NCBI GenBank assembly: GCA_009697485.1
Contig: SICY01000020.1
Location: 1 to 9,154, forward strand
Length of the DNA stretch: 9,154 bases
Reading direction: 5' to 3'
Source: Nitrosarchaeum sp.
Lineage (GTDB): Archaea; Thermoproteota; Nitrososphaeria; Nitrososphaerales; Nitrosopumilaceae
The translations under genes were made by a program, and so were the position numbers. Below, one piece after another: positions 1-7,035 of the stretch. Positions within the stretch are counted from its first letter, which is position 1. Every line of letters starts with the position of its first letter. The notes beneath the pieces were generated by a model. That model ran no database searches. It saw only the letters and a list, made by a program, of their open reading frames with translations, and was not told the DNA's origin.

Positions 1-1291
1 CCGAAATTGCCTCTTTAATTGATTTGCTTAAATTTTTGTTTCCCACAGAAACTCTAAATCCTTTCTTAAAATCATTTTGCAATCCTTTCGGGATGCCTGT
101 TTGAAGGTTATTTTTTAGTAATTCTGTCATAAATTTTACTACATCATTATACTTTCTCTTTTCAAGTGAGATAATTTTTTTATCATTACCAATCCACATT
201 AATTCAGTTTTTGAAATATTTTTTGAAATAAAACTATTACAATCATTCTCTCTAAAAAATTCAGGACCACTTTTAGAATAATTTTTTGGAATTTTAGTTG
301 ATTCTAAAAGGAAAAAAAGATAAGCTTCGTTTTGTTCATCTGAATACGATTTACTGCGTAAAACGTTGAAACCTCCTAATTCTAATTGAGTTGCAAGTGA
401 AGTGGTTGCTCTCTTAACTTGTCCCCAAATAATATCTGGGCTTCTCATCTTGAAATTAAATTTCACTACAAGGATATTTTCCAAATTATTTTTTGATGAT
501 TTTAATTGTTTAGGTTTAAAGAATTGCAGTGTAGATTTATTCTGAAAAGATCTACAAGCAAGAATAAATTTTCCTATGTTCTCATCAGAAATTGCAGCTG
601 CTAAGTTCCTATTACTATCTATAGGATCTATAATTATAATTGATGTTTCAAATACTTTTGATGTCTTTCCAATTATTTGATTTTGTTGAATTTTTGCAAT
701 TGATTTTATTACATTCTCAAAACTACCAAAATTTAAAATTAAAACTTCTGATACATATCCACTAAAACCCTGTTTTGCAATTTCTGCTCCATAAATTTTA
801 GTTAACTTTAGAAATGTTTTGAGTATTCGTACTTCATTTCTCATTTTAGGAGTAAGTGTATTTTGCATGTACTTAGTATGAAATGGGGATCTATCAGCAG
901 AACTTTTCCATTCTCCTAAATTTACATCATAACATGGAACCACATTAATTTTGGTTTTCTTAATTCTAGCCTCAACATAAGGATGCTTAGAATATCTAAC
1001 ATAGGGATTATATTTTTTCATTGATTCAAAACCAACTTTTTTTGAAATCTCTGTAAATTTTTCATCTGGAACTGATTTTTTGAATTTAATAAAAATATCC
1101 ACATCTGCTTCTTTTGATAACCAAGTGTCTTTAGCATAGGATCCACCGAATTCCAATCCAACTATTTCAGGATAGTTCCTAATTTGATTTTCAACTAAAA
1201 TAAACGCTTCATCAGCAATTTGTTTTTTTGACTTTTCTATATTTTTAGATGGTATTACAGATTTTCCAATTTTAGAAATTATTTGTTTCAT
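1..1291 (-). CDS. cca: CCA-adding enzyme (archaeal class I tRNA nucleotidyltransferase), 3' end cut by window edge
   Basis: Adds or repairs the 3'-terminal CCA of tRNA from CTP and ATP without a nucleic-acid template. Translated from the ATG at 1291 the frame stays open for 430 codons to the window edge; archaeal enzymes run to about 440 residues, so only the last few are missing. The nucleotidyltransferase signature GGSYAKDTWL lies at residues 49-58, followed by ADVDIF at 62-67 with two metal-binding Asp (D63, D65). The strand that normally carries the third carboxylate reads INVVPCY at 115-121, so Asn116 stands where the Archaeoglobus enzyme has Asp110. The tRNA-binding part is recognisable by RSPFHTKYM, IYGAEIAKQGFSGY and LQFFKPK. 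The start is set by the ATGA overlap with the upstream thpR, so the two are probably co-transcribed and translationally coupled. Family assignment is very safe; the effect of N116 is unknown. Confidence 0.96.
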   Translation of the reverse strand, partial: MKQIISKIGKSVIPSKNIEKSKKQIADEAFILVENQIRNYPEIVGLEFGGSYAKDTWLSKEADVDIFIKFKKSVPDEKFTEISKKVGFESMKKYNPYVRYSKHPYVEARIKKTKINVVPCYDVNLGEWKSSADRSPFHTKYMQNTLTPKMRNEVRILKTFLKLTKIYGAEIAKQGFSGYVSEVLILNFGSFENVIKSIAKIQQNQIIGKTSKVFETSIIIIDPIDSNRNLAAAISDENIGKFILACRSFQNKSTLQFFKPKQLKSSKNNLENILVVKFNFKMRSPDIIWGQVKRATTSLATQLELGGFNVLRSKSYSDEQNEAYLFFLLESTKIPKNYSKSGPEFFRENDCNSFISKNISKTELMWIGNDKKIISLEKRKYNDVVKFMTELLKNNLQTGIPKGLQNDFKKGFRVSVGNKNLSKSIKEAIS

Positions 1292-1830
1292 AATCTAGCC
1301 TTCATCTCCATTAAATCAGAATACACAGGTCCTTTTGAACTAAGAACACTTTGTTTAAGTTTGAACCCTGTAATTTCTTGTGTTCCAAAATCAATTGATT
1401 TGAATTTATCCAATTCTTTACTAATATCTCCAATCTTATTTTTAATTCTAAACACTGTGATATGAGGTTTAAATGGTTTATCTACAGAAAAACCTAATGG
1501 GATTAATGCATTTTCTACTTTTTTTGCCAATTCCATCAGTAAATTCCCACTATTTTCATCAGTACCAATCCATACAACCCTTGGAAATTTTAATTTGGGA
1601 AATACACCAATACCTTTGAAATTTACCATGAAACTTGAAAATTTAACAGAATTTAATGATATCATTACTTTCTCTGCAATATCTTGTGATATGTCACCTA
1701 AAAATTGCAATGTAAAATGAAGATTATGTGGTTCTACAGGTTTAGCATTTATGTTAATTTCGGATTGAAATTTAGAAATTAAGTTAATTATTTCATTAGA
1801 ATAAATTTCAATTGCTACAAAAGCTCGCAT
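1288..1830 (-). CDS. thpR: RNA 2',3'-cyclic phosphodiesterase (ThpR / LigT, '2'-5' RNA ligase' family)
   Basis: A 180-residue 2H phosphoesterase, the normal length for ThpR. It hydrolyses 2',3'-cyclic phosphate RNA ends to 2'-phosphate; the older name comes from its reverse 2'-5' ligase activity. Both HxTx catalytic motifs are present: HFTLQFLG from residue 38 (H38, T40) and HITVFRI from residue 123 (H123, T125). The N-terminal MRAFVAIEI is also typical. It is the first gene of a two-gene operon: its TGA overlaps the ATG of cca by 4 bp. Pairing with cca recurs in archaea and fits a role in handling RNA 3' ends. A TATA-like element about 26 nt upstream of the ATG suggests a leaderless transcript starting at or near the A of the start codon. 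The physiological substrate is not shown by the sequence. Confidence 0.95.
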   Translation of the reverse strand: MRAFVAIEIYSNEIINLISKFQSEININAKPVEPHNLHFTLQFLGDISQDIAEKVMISLNSVKFSSFMVNFKGIGVFPKLKFPRVVWIGTDENSGNLLMELAKKVENALIPLGFSVDKPFKPHITVFRIKNKIGDISKELDKFKSIDFGTQEITGFKLKQSVLSSKGPVYSDLMEMKARL

Positions 1831-1851
1831 TATAATTTTCTTTTAATTATG

Positions 1852-1860
1852 TTTTATAAT
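1852..1860 (-). promoter_or_regulatory. TATA-like box for leaderless thpR-cca
   Basis: On the minus strand this reads ATTATAAAA, centred about 26 nt before the thpR ATG at 1830, the usual archaeal TATA-to-start distance for a leaderless mRNA. The core is nearly palindromic (TTTATAAT on the plus strand), so it could also serve the divergent UPF0200 gene, giving a leader of roughly 20 nt. Placement is by geometry and base composition only. Confidence 0.5.
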
Positions 1861-1904
1861 AATTTCCGGTAGCTTCATAGACCAGCCCCATTTTTGTTCT
1901 AATA

Positions 1905-2462
1905 TTGATAAAACTAATTGTATGTTTAACTGGCATGCCTGGAGCAGGTAAATCAACAATAGCTGATGGTTTGAAATTCAAAGGTTATGAAATCATTAAC
2001 ATGGGAAATGCAGTAAGAGCAGAAGCTAAGAATAGAAATCTTGAACCTACTGGACCAAATCTTGGTAAGTTGATGCTTGAATTGCGAGAGAAAAATGGTC
2101 AAGGTGCAATAGCAGAATTGGTAGTGCCTCAAATTGAAAATTCAAAATCAAATGTAATAATAATTGATGGAATAAGATCCAATGCTGAAATAGAAGTTTT
2201 ACGTAACTATGGAACAGTTAAACTTCTTGCTATACATGCATCCACTAGTACAAGATTTGGGTTTTTAAAACAAAGAGGAAGATCAGATGATCCACAAACA
2301 AAAGAAAATTTTGAAGAAAGAGACAACCGAGAAATAGGTGTTGGTATTAGTAATTCAATTGCTTTATCTGATGAAACAATTTCTAATAATAACTTAACAA
2401 AAGATGAATTGATTGAATATACATTCAAAATAATTGAAGGATGGATGAATGAGATCTCCTAA
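1905..2462 (+). CDS. UPF0200 family P-loop NTPase (nucleotide/dephospho-CoA kinase-like)
   Basis: A 185-residue archaeal P-loop protein of the UPF0200 family (Methanocaldococcus MJ1399 type). The Walker A motif GMPGAGKST is at residues 10-18, followed by family-typical stretches: INMGNAVRAEA (31-41), NLGKLMLELRE near 52-62, a Walker-B-like VIIIDGIRS (84-92), and a basic lid-like RGRSDDP (124-130) before NFEERDNREIG. The fold resembles adenylate and dephospho-CoA kinases, and automatic annotation often says so, but the substrate is unproven. The known archaeal dephospho-CoA kinase belongs to a different, GTP-dependent family. The start is TTG at 1905, chosen because the conserved strand KLIVCLTGMPG begins straight after it and no in-frame ATG precedes the P-loop. 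The 3' end overlaps the UPF0201 gene by 14 bp, in a different frame. Confidence 0.9.
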   Translation: MIKLIVCLTGMPGAGKSTIADGLKFKGYEIINMGNAVRAEAKNRNLEPTGPNLGKLMLELREKNGQGAIAELVVPQIENSKSNVIIIDGIRSNAEIEVLRNYGTVKLLAIHASTSTRFGFLKQRGRSDDPQTKENFEERDNREIGVGISNSIALSDETISNNNLTKDELIEYTFKIIEGWMNEIS

Positions 2463-2847
2463 CATTAGTTGTAAGATAGAGATACTTTCTTCAATTAATT
2501 CATCTGAAGATCTAAAAAAAATTGAAACAGCAATTTTAAATGTATTTCCAGATGCCAAAATTAAAACTGATAATTTTTCTATTACAGCAAATTCTAAAGA
2601 TTTACATTTGTTAGAAAAAATCTACGACGTTATTCATTCTAATCAATCACAAAAAATCTATCAACTACAACTTGAAAAAAATTTAGAAAACGAGTCTACT
2701 TGGTTTTATCTTAACAAACAAGCAGCATTTGTTGGAACTGTTGCCCTCTGTGAGGAAGCAGAAGAATCACCATTAGGACCAATCAAAGTGATCCTAACTT
2801 CTTCTAATATTGATAGAATCATAGATTGGTTAATTCTTGGAAATTAG
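2449..2847 (+). CDS. UPF0201 family RNA-binding-domain protein
   Basis: A 132-residue protein of the archaeal UPF0201 family, whose fold is described as a small RNA-binding-like alpha/beta domain. The N-terminal half carries the typical AILNVFPDAKIK (residues 28-39). The C-terminal half carries the most conserved blocks: YLNKQAAFVG (87-96), CEEAEESPLGPIKV (101-114). Biochemical function is unknown. The ATG lies inside the last codons of the UPF0200 gene (14-bp overlap, +1 frame), so the pair is surely co-transcribed. In Archaeoglobus the two families are one polypeptide (AF_1395, named UPF0200/UPF0201), so they probably act together. Their position between two tRNA-maturation operons hints at an RNA-linked role, but that is inference. 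Confidence 0.92.
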   Translation: MRSPNISCKIEILSSINSSEDLKKIETAILNVFPDAKIKTDNFSITANSKDLHLLEKIYDVIHSNQSQKIYQLQLEKNLENESTWFYLNKQAAFVGTVALCEEAEESPLGPIKVILTSSNIDRIIDWLILGN

Positions 2848-2881
2848 TCAAATTAGATAACAAAATTCAACCATAATCAGA

Positions 2882-2898
2882 GATTTTTTGTCTATTTT
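2882..2898 (+). terminator. T-rich terminator at convergent junction
   Basis: After the UPF0201 stop there is a T6 run (2884-2889) followed by TCTATTTTA, in the 44-bp gap facing the 3' end of rnz. Oligo-T tracts without an obligatory hairpin are the usual intrinsic terminators in archaea. No strong stem was seen before it. Confidence 0.45.
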
Positions 2899-3791
2899 AT
2901 CTCAATTTCTAGAAAATCTTTTGCCGTGATAACTGAATTATGAATTTGTTTTGCTTCTTCTAAATGTCTAGTTTCATCTTTATATCTAGCTGAAAAATGT
3001 GTTAGAATTAAATTTTTTACTTTTGCATTTTTACTCAATATAGCTGCTTGCTTTGCTGTTGAATGGTATGTTTCTTCTGCTTTCTCCTTGGTCTCATCTA
3101 AAAATGTTGAATCAAACACAAGATAATCACAACCTTCAAAGAATTTTTCTAATTCTTTGGTTGGCATTGTATCCCCTGAAATACCAATTTTTTTACCGGG
3201 TCTTTTTTCTCCTAACACTTGTTCTGGAATAATAGTTCTTTCTCCAATTTTGACTTCTATTCCATTTTGTAATTGATTCCATAGTTTACCTTCGGGAATT
3301 TCTAAAGCCTTAGCTTTTTCTAGATTGAATCTACCAGACTTGTCTTTTTCTTCAAAAAGATATGAATATGTTATAACTGAATGATTAGCTTTACAAGCAT
3401 ATATTGAATAAATTTTTGAATCAAATATTTTTCCTTCTTTGACTATTATAATCATGACTGGAAATGATAATCCAAAGTTTAGTATTTTGATATTTGCAGC
3501 TATGAATTCTTCAATTCCATTAGGTCCGTAAATTTCTAAAGGTTCAGTTCTATGTTGCATTGTCATTGTCTGAAGTAGTCCTAGTAATCCAATACAGTGA
3601 TCACCATGAAGATGCGTAACAAAGATTTTCATTTTTTTATTCCAACCTAAACCTGATTTCATATAAGAAATCTGTGTTGCTTCTCCTGCATCAAACATGA
3701 TAATTTCACCATCTCTTTCTAGACAAATACATGATAATCCTCTGTTTTCAGTAGGTTGAGCACCTGAAGTTCCTAAAAATACTAGTTTCAT
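2892..3791 (-). CDS. rnz: Ribonuclease Z (tRNA 3' endonuclease)
   Basis: Cuts the 3' trailer from pre-tRNA just after the discriminator base, giving the end that the CCA enzyme extends. At 299 residues it is the short (RNase ZS) form, a metallo-beta-lactamase fold zinc enzyme. Every metal-binding element is visible: FDAGEAT with D34, THLHGDH at 59-65 (H60, H62, D64, H65), NHSVITY with H137, SGDT with D207, HST with H243 and LTHFSARY with H265. The N-terminus MKLVFLGTSG and the PTENRGLSC loop are standard. It is the last gene of prs - trm-G10 - rnz; its ATG overlaps the TGA of the methyltransferase by 4 bp, so coupled translation is likely. No residue known to be critical is missing. Confidence 0.97.
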   Translation of the reverse strand: MKLVFLGTSGAQPTENRGLSCICLERDGEIIMFDAGEATQISYMKSGLGWNKKMKIFVTHLHGDHCIGLLGLLQTMTMQHRTEPLEIYGPNGIEEFIAANIKILNFGLSFPVMIIIVKEGKIFDSKIYSIYACKANHSVITYSYLFEEKDKSGRFNLEKAKALEIPEGKLWNQLQNGIEVKIGERTIIPEQVLGEKRPGKKIGISGDTMPTKELEKFFEGCDYLVFDSTFLDETKEKAEETYHSTAKQAAILSKNAKVKNLILTHFSARYKDETRHLEEAKQIHNSVITAKDFLEIEIK

Positions 3792-4735
3792 TTTATCAAA
3801 ATTGTCCTTGTCAAGCTTTTATGCCTATAGATTTCATATTTCTTTATTGGATTAATCTTCAATTTTTTTTCAAATCCTTTTTTACACATGATGGCTATTT
3901 TCTTACGTTTGGGTAAGATTGATACAAATTTTTTCATCAATTCTTCAGGATTTTCTGATGATTTAGATGCAGTTCCATAAGGTAGATCTGTAACAATTCC
4001 ATCAAATTCATCTATCATCTTTATTAATTGACTAAAATCTGCCTTGATTATTTTTGATTTGTACCCATTTACATCTAAATTTTCTTTCGAAATATTATAC
4101 ATTTTTTCATCAAAATCTAATCCAATTGCATGAATTCCCATTGATTCAGCTTCTAACAACGTAGTTCCAGTACCACAAAATGGATCACAAACAGTTTCAC
4201 CCTCTTTTAATCCAATTAAATTTATCATTGCTCTTGTAAGCTTCCAATCCAATTCATGTGGATATTTTTTAATTTTCTTTGGTCTATTTTGGCTTTCAAC
4301 TTTTTTTGAAAATCCAAAAAAATTTTCCTGCCCAGTAAAAATCAGATATATGGTAATATCTGGATTTTCAAGAGACACTTGAGCTTTAGAAAATTTTGTT
4401 ATCATGTCACCCATTGCTCTTTCTAATTCAGATATATTGAATTGATTTGATGATAAATTAATTATCCTGCAAACAAAAGTTTTAGCATTTTTTAAAACTT
4501 CAAAATTTTCATCGTCTAAAAACAATCCTGACATTTTACGTAGAATTTGACCAGAAATTTTCACAAAAGTTGCCCGTTTTGTAATTTGTTCCCAGCTAGT
4601 TTTTGATTGTATTATTACTAAATTTGACAATATTTTCACCTTTGCAAACCTATCATATGTTTTTGCAATTGAAATTACTTCATCAATTGCAATTTCTAGA
4701 TTATCTTTAGATAAAACAAAAAAACTCTCTGGCAT
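3788..4735 (-). CDS. tRNA (guanine-10-N2)-methyltransferase, archaeal Trm-G10 / Trm11 family
   Basis: A 315-residue THUMP plus Rossmann methyltransferase that uses S-adenosylmethionine to make m2G and/or m2,2G at tRNA position 10. The N-terminal part up to about residue 145 contains a THUMP-like tRNA-binding region with the characteristic FSKAQVSLENPDITIYLIF near 115-133. The catalytic part begins at PHELDWKLTRAM (159-170), a hallmark of the family. The SAM-binding motif is VCDPFCGTGTTLLEA (182-196), and the amino-methylation motif is TDLPYG (249-254), with Asp250, Pro252 and Tyr253 as expected. The start ATG overlaps the prs stop in TAATG (1 bp), and the stop overlaps the rnz ATG by 4 bp. 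Whether it makes mono- or dimethyl-G10 cannot be told from sequence. Confidence 0.93.
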   Translation of the reverse strand: MPESFFVLSKDNLEIAIDEVISIAKTYDRFAKVKILSNLVIIQSKTSWEQITKRATFVKISGQILRKMSGLFLDDENFEVLKNAKTFVCRIINLSSNQFNISELERAMGDMITKFSKAQVSLENPDITIYLIFTGQENFFGFSKKVESQNRPKKIKKYPHELDWKLTRAMINLIGLKEGETVCDPFCGTGTTLLEAESMGIHAIGLDFDEKMYNISKENLDVNGYKSKIIKADFSQLIKMIDEFDGIVTDLPYGTASKSSENPEELMKKFVSILPKRKKIAIMCKKGFEKKLKINPIKKYEIYRHKSLTRTILIK

Positions 4736-5613
4736 TATATTATTGCCTTTGCAATTGTACCTGAAACATCAACCAAAGATGTTTTTCCAGGAATTGTATT
4801 TGTACTAATTATTTTTGTAACTCCTGCTTTTTTAATTTTCTTTTCAGCATCATTTCTAAGTAGAGCATGTGTACAAGCAACAAATACTCGCGCACATTTC
4901 TGTTTTTTAAGAAATTCTGTAGCTTTGATGATACTTCCACCTGTACTGATCATGTCATCAACTAAAATCAAATCTCTGCCCATCACTTCATTAAAATTTG
5001 TAGTTTTGATTTCTACTTTTCCAGTTTTACGATCACGTTGTTTTTCAAGAGATATGTATTTTGTATTCAAAAACTTTGCAAATTCTTTTGCTCTCTCTTT
5101 TCCACCTTGATCTGGAGAAACAACTAGAGGATTTTTCAATTTTAGTTTTGAAAAATATTTTACTAGATCTGGTATTGCAGTTACATTCTTTGATTTTATA
5201 TTAAAATACTTTAAACCGATCATACTATGAATATCCACAACAATAATTCTAGATGTTCCTACACTTTTGAATAAATTGGCAATGACTTTCATTGTTATTA
5301 CTTCGCCTGGTAAGAATTCTCTGTCTTGACGAGCATATCCCATATATGGTATTACTGCAATTATTTCAGTTCCGTATTCTTTTGCTTTTGAAATTATTGA
5401 TAATGTCTGAATAAGATTTTCATCTACAGGTGGATATGTTGATTGAATGACAATGATTTTGTTTTTTTGAAGTTTTCCTTCAAGTGTAATTTTATTTTCA
5501 CCATCTGGGAAAACCCTTAACTGAGATTTTAATAAATTTGCTCCTAATCTTTTTGCCAATTTTTTTGCAAGATCTTTAGATGAACTTCCAGATATAACAG
5601 TAAATTTTGTCAA
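4735..5613 (-). CDS. prs: Ribose-phosphate pyrophosphokinase (PRPP synthetase)
   Basis: Makes 5-phosphoribosyl-1-pyrophosphate from ribose-5-phosphate and ATP for purine, pyrimidine and histidine/tryptophan synthesis. The 292 residues match the short archaeal form. Motifs in order: FPDGE (35-39) in the nucleotide-binding part, PYMGYARQDREF (89-100), VDIHS (126-130) at the catalytic flexible-loop strand, SPDQGGKERAKEFA (166-179), and the PRPP loop LVDDMISTGGS (217-227). The C-terminal HALL and TNTIP elements are also usual. The start is TTG at 5613, because MTKFTVISGS aligns with family N-termini and no suitable ATG is nearby. It heads the prs - trm-G10 - rnz operon (TAATG junction). Placing a housekeeping nucleotide gene first would keep the tRNA genes steadily expressed. 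Confidence 0.96.
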   Translation of the reverse strand: MTKFTVISGSSSKDLAKKLAKRLGANLLKSQLRVFPDGENKITLEGKLQKNKIIVIQSTYPPVDENLIQTLSIISKAKEYGTEIIAVIPYMGYARQDREFLPGEVITMKVIANLFKSVGTSRIIVVDIHSMIGLKYFNIKSKNVTAIPDLVKYFSKLKLKNPLVVSPDQGGKERAKEFAKFLNTKYISLEKQRDRKTGKVEIKTTNFNEVMGRDLILVDDMISTGGSIIKATEFLKKQKCARVFVACTHALLRNDAEKKIKKAGVTKIISTNTIPGKTSLVDVSGTIAKAII

Positions 5614-5635
5614 TAATTCAACGACAAAGAAGGGG

Positions 5636-5647
5636 TTCTTAAATTTT
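5636..5647 (-). promoter_or_regulatory. TATA-like box for the prs operon
   Basis: The minus strand reads AAAATTTAAGAA, centred about 28 nt before the TTG start at 5613. This is the right distance for a leaderless or nearly leaderless archaeal transcript and supports the TTG as the true start. The match to a consensus TATA box is only moderate. Confidence 0.4.
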
Positions 5648-5658
5648 GAGGGTAGTAT

Positions 5659-5679
5659 AGATCATGATTTTTGTGATCT
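5659..5679. repeat. Inverted repeat in the divergent prs / J-domain spacer
   Basis: AGATCA (5659-5664) and TGATCT (5674-5679) form a perfect 6-bp inverted repeat with a 9-bp centre, between the two divergent promoters. AGATCT occurs again at 5711-5716 beside the strong TATA-like box. The size and spacing suit a dimeric regulator, but a repeat this short can arise by chance in AT-rich DNA. Confidence 0.35.
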
Positions 5680-5701
5680 GCACCACTGCTGGTTTTACTA
5701 A

Positions 5702-5712
5702 ATTTATAAAAG
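5702..5712 (+). promoter_or_regulatory. Strong TATA-like box upstream of the J-domain gene
   Basis: ATTTATAAAAG is the best archaeal TATA match in the window. It would place transcription start near 5733, leaving a leader of about 75-80 nt before the ATG at 5811, unusual beside the other leaderless-looking promoters here. A weaker A/T-rich stretch near 5778-5790 could give a shorter transcript instead. Confidence 0.45.
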
Positions 5713-5810
5713 ATCTGATAGACTCACTAATGAGCATTATTGATATTTTGTATTGTGATAAACTAAAAGTATAGGAAATATGAAAAGAATAACCGAAAAC
5801 TGAGAGAAAT

Positions 5811-6962
5811 ATGGTAGAAAACAACTATGACATATTAGGAATTATTGAAGGTTCAACTGAGAAAGAAATTCGTAATGCGTTTAGACGATTGGCACTTAGA
5901 TACCATTCTGATAGAGGAGGTGAAAATGATCAATTCATTAAAATCAAACAAGCATACGAAGATCTCAAAATCGGCAAAAAATATCCTGAAACAGATTTAG
6001 AAAAAATCAGAAAATCTAGAGTTTATTCAAGTGATTCAGAAGAGACTATCCGGAGAAAAAATCGAATTTTAGGCCAAGAATTATCCAAAGAAATGCAAAT
6101 AGCTGAAGAATGGGCAGCAGATTTGATTAGAACAAATTTAACTGACACTAGATTATTTGGTTCAAAAACTCTTGGAGAAATTGAACTTGAAAGAAAAGCT
6201 AATGGCACACTTTCAATTAAAGGAAATTTTATGGCAGGTAGTTTAACTTATGATGACTCTATTATTATGCAGGGAAATATCACAAGTCCCTCTTGGACTG
6301 AAGAATTTAGAACAAATATTCATCTTACAAAAGGTGATTTCAAATTTATTAATCCATTGGAAAATAAATATAAAATTGAGAATGGAGCTAGAATAATTGT
6401 GGATAATGGTAATGTTGTAGTTGGAAATATTTTTGGTAGAAAATACAAAATTGAAGATCCAGAAGGGAGAATTGGAATTTATGAAGTTCAAGAACAACGA
6501 ACTCATATATCAGCACCAAAAGGAAAAATTATTGCTGAAAATATTATCAATACAGTTTCTCTTGATGCTGATTCTATTATGATTCTTAATCTGGAAGATG
6601 ATGTTCAAATTAATGCACGAGAAATTTTATTGTATGGAAGTCAAATTACCTATAACACTATAATTAAATTAAAAAAAAACGGCATGATAAGATTTTTTGA
6701 AAATTTCTCAATTCAAAGTCTTAGTAATGATGCAATTATCAAACTTGAAAATGGTAAAGAAATTAGATTATTTGATATAAAAACCAAAAAAATTAAGGAT
6801 TTAGCAGATGAATTAGTGCCTAACAAGAATGAATATGATAAAGATGCTACAATGGTGGGTAATGGATTTACAATTACATATGAAATGCTAGACAATTTAT
6901 CAAAGTCCACAAAAAATCAAAATGTTAGATGGGCTTCCAAATTTGGTTTTTCCAGAAACTAA
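5811..6962 (+). CDS. J-domain protein with long beta-rich C-terminal region; HPD motif reads HSD
   Basis: A 383-residue protein whose first 55 residues are a clear J-domain: NNYDILGI, the helix II region EIRNAFRRLALRYH, then DRGGENDQFIKIKQAYEDL. J-domains normally stimulate Hsp70 (DnaK) through His-Pro-Asp; here residues 32-34 are His-Ser-Asp. There is no Gly/Phe region, no CxxCxGxG zinc repeat and no canonical DnaJ substrate domain, so this is not DnaJ itself. After a charged helical linker (about 55-115) comes a region to about 330 made of short alternating hydrophobic strands with many Gly/Asn turns (GTLSIKGNFMAGSLTYDDSI, GNVVVGNIFG, IIAENIINTVSLDADSIMIL). It looks like a stacked beta structure of the bactofilin or beta-helix kind. 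No signal peptide or membrane segment is visible, so it is probably cytoplasmic. I do not recognise the C-terminal family, and the cellular role is unknown. Confidence 0.85.
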   Translation: MVENNYDILGIIEGSTEKEIRNAFRRLALRYHSDRGGENDQFIKIKQAYEDLKIGKKYPETDLEKIRKSRVYSSDSEETIRRKNRILGQELSKEMQIAEEWAADLIRTNLTDTRLFGSKTLGEIELERKANGTLSIKGNFMAGSLTYDDSIIMQGNITSPSWTEEFRTNIHLTKGDFKFINPLENKYKIENGARIIVDNGNVVVGNIFGRKYKIEDPEGRIGIYEVQEQRTHISAPKGKIIAENIINTVSLDADSIMILNLEDDVQINAREILLYGSQITYNTIIKLKKNGMIRFFENFSIQSLSNDAIIKLENGKEIRLFDIKTKKIKDLADELVPNKNEYDKDATMVGNGFTITYEMLDNLSKSTKNQNVRWASKFGFSRN

Positions 6963-7000
6963 ATATTTCTGAGACAAAATATGGTAGACATTAAAATCTA

Positions 7001-7023
7001 AAATAATAAAAAGAAATTAAAAA
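7001..7023 (-). terminator. T-rich terminator after the ferredoxin gene
   Basis: On the minus strand, starting about 12 nt after the ferredoxin TAG at 7036-7038, there are successive T tracts (ATTTTTAATTTCTTTTTATT). This is a typical archaeal oligo-T terminator without a clear stem. The plus strand here is A-rich, so it does not obviously end the convergent J-domain transcript. Confidence 0.5.
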
Positions 7024-7035
7024 TGATGACCTAAT

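Noticed and set aside
1283..1465. Plus-strand 60-codon frame opposite thpR
   Set aside because: It lies wholly antisense to thpR and cca with their catalytic motifs intact; a shadow frame.
1861..1904. GC-richer patch (TTCCGGTAGC ... CCAGCCCC) checked for a tRNA or small RNA
   Set aside because: Too short, with no cloverleaf or T-arm sequence; more likely part of the divergent promoter region.
2207..2428. Minus-strand 73-codon frame opposite the UPF0200 gene
   Set aside because: Antisense shadow of a well-conserved gene.
4925..5110. Plus-strand 61-codon frame opposite prs
   Set aside because: Antisense to the PRPP-binding loop region of prs; no independent support.
5664..5774. Plus-strand 36-codon frame from ATG in the prs / J-domain spacer
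   Set aside because: Its composition is ordinary, the strong TATA-like box lies inside it rather than before it, and no family resemblance is seen.
5639..5824. Minus-strand 61-codon frame across the same spacer
   Set aside because: It overlaps the J-domain start and both promoter regions, and its hydrophobic composition is what AT-rich DNA gives by chance.
6023..6910. Three minus-strand frames (6023-6208, 6243-6506, 6713-6910) inside the J-domain gene
   Set aside because: All are antisense shadows, rich in Ser, Phe, Ile and Asn as expected from reversed AT-rich coding DNA.
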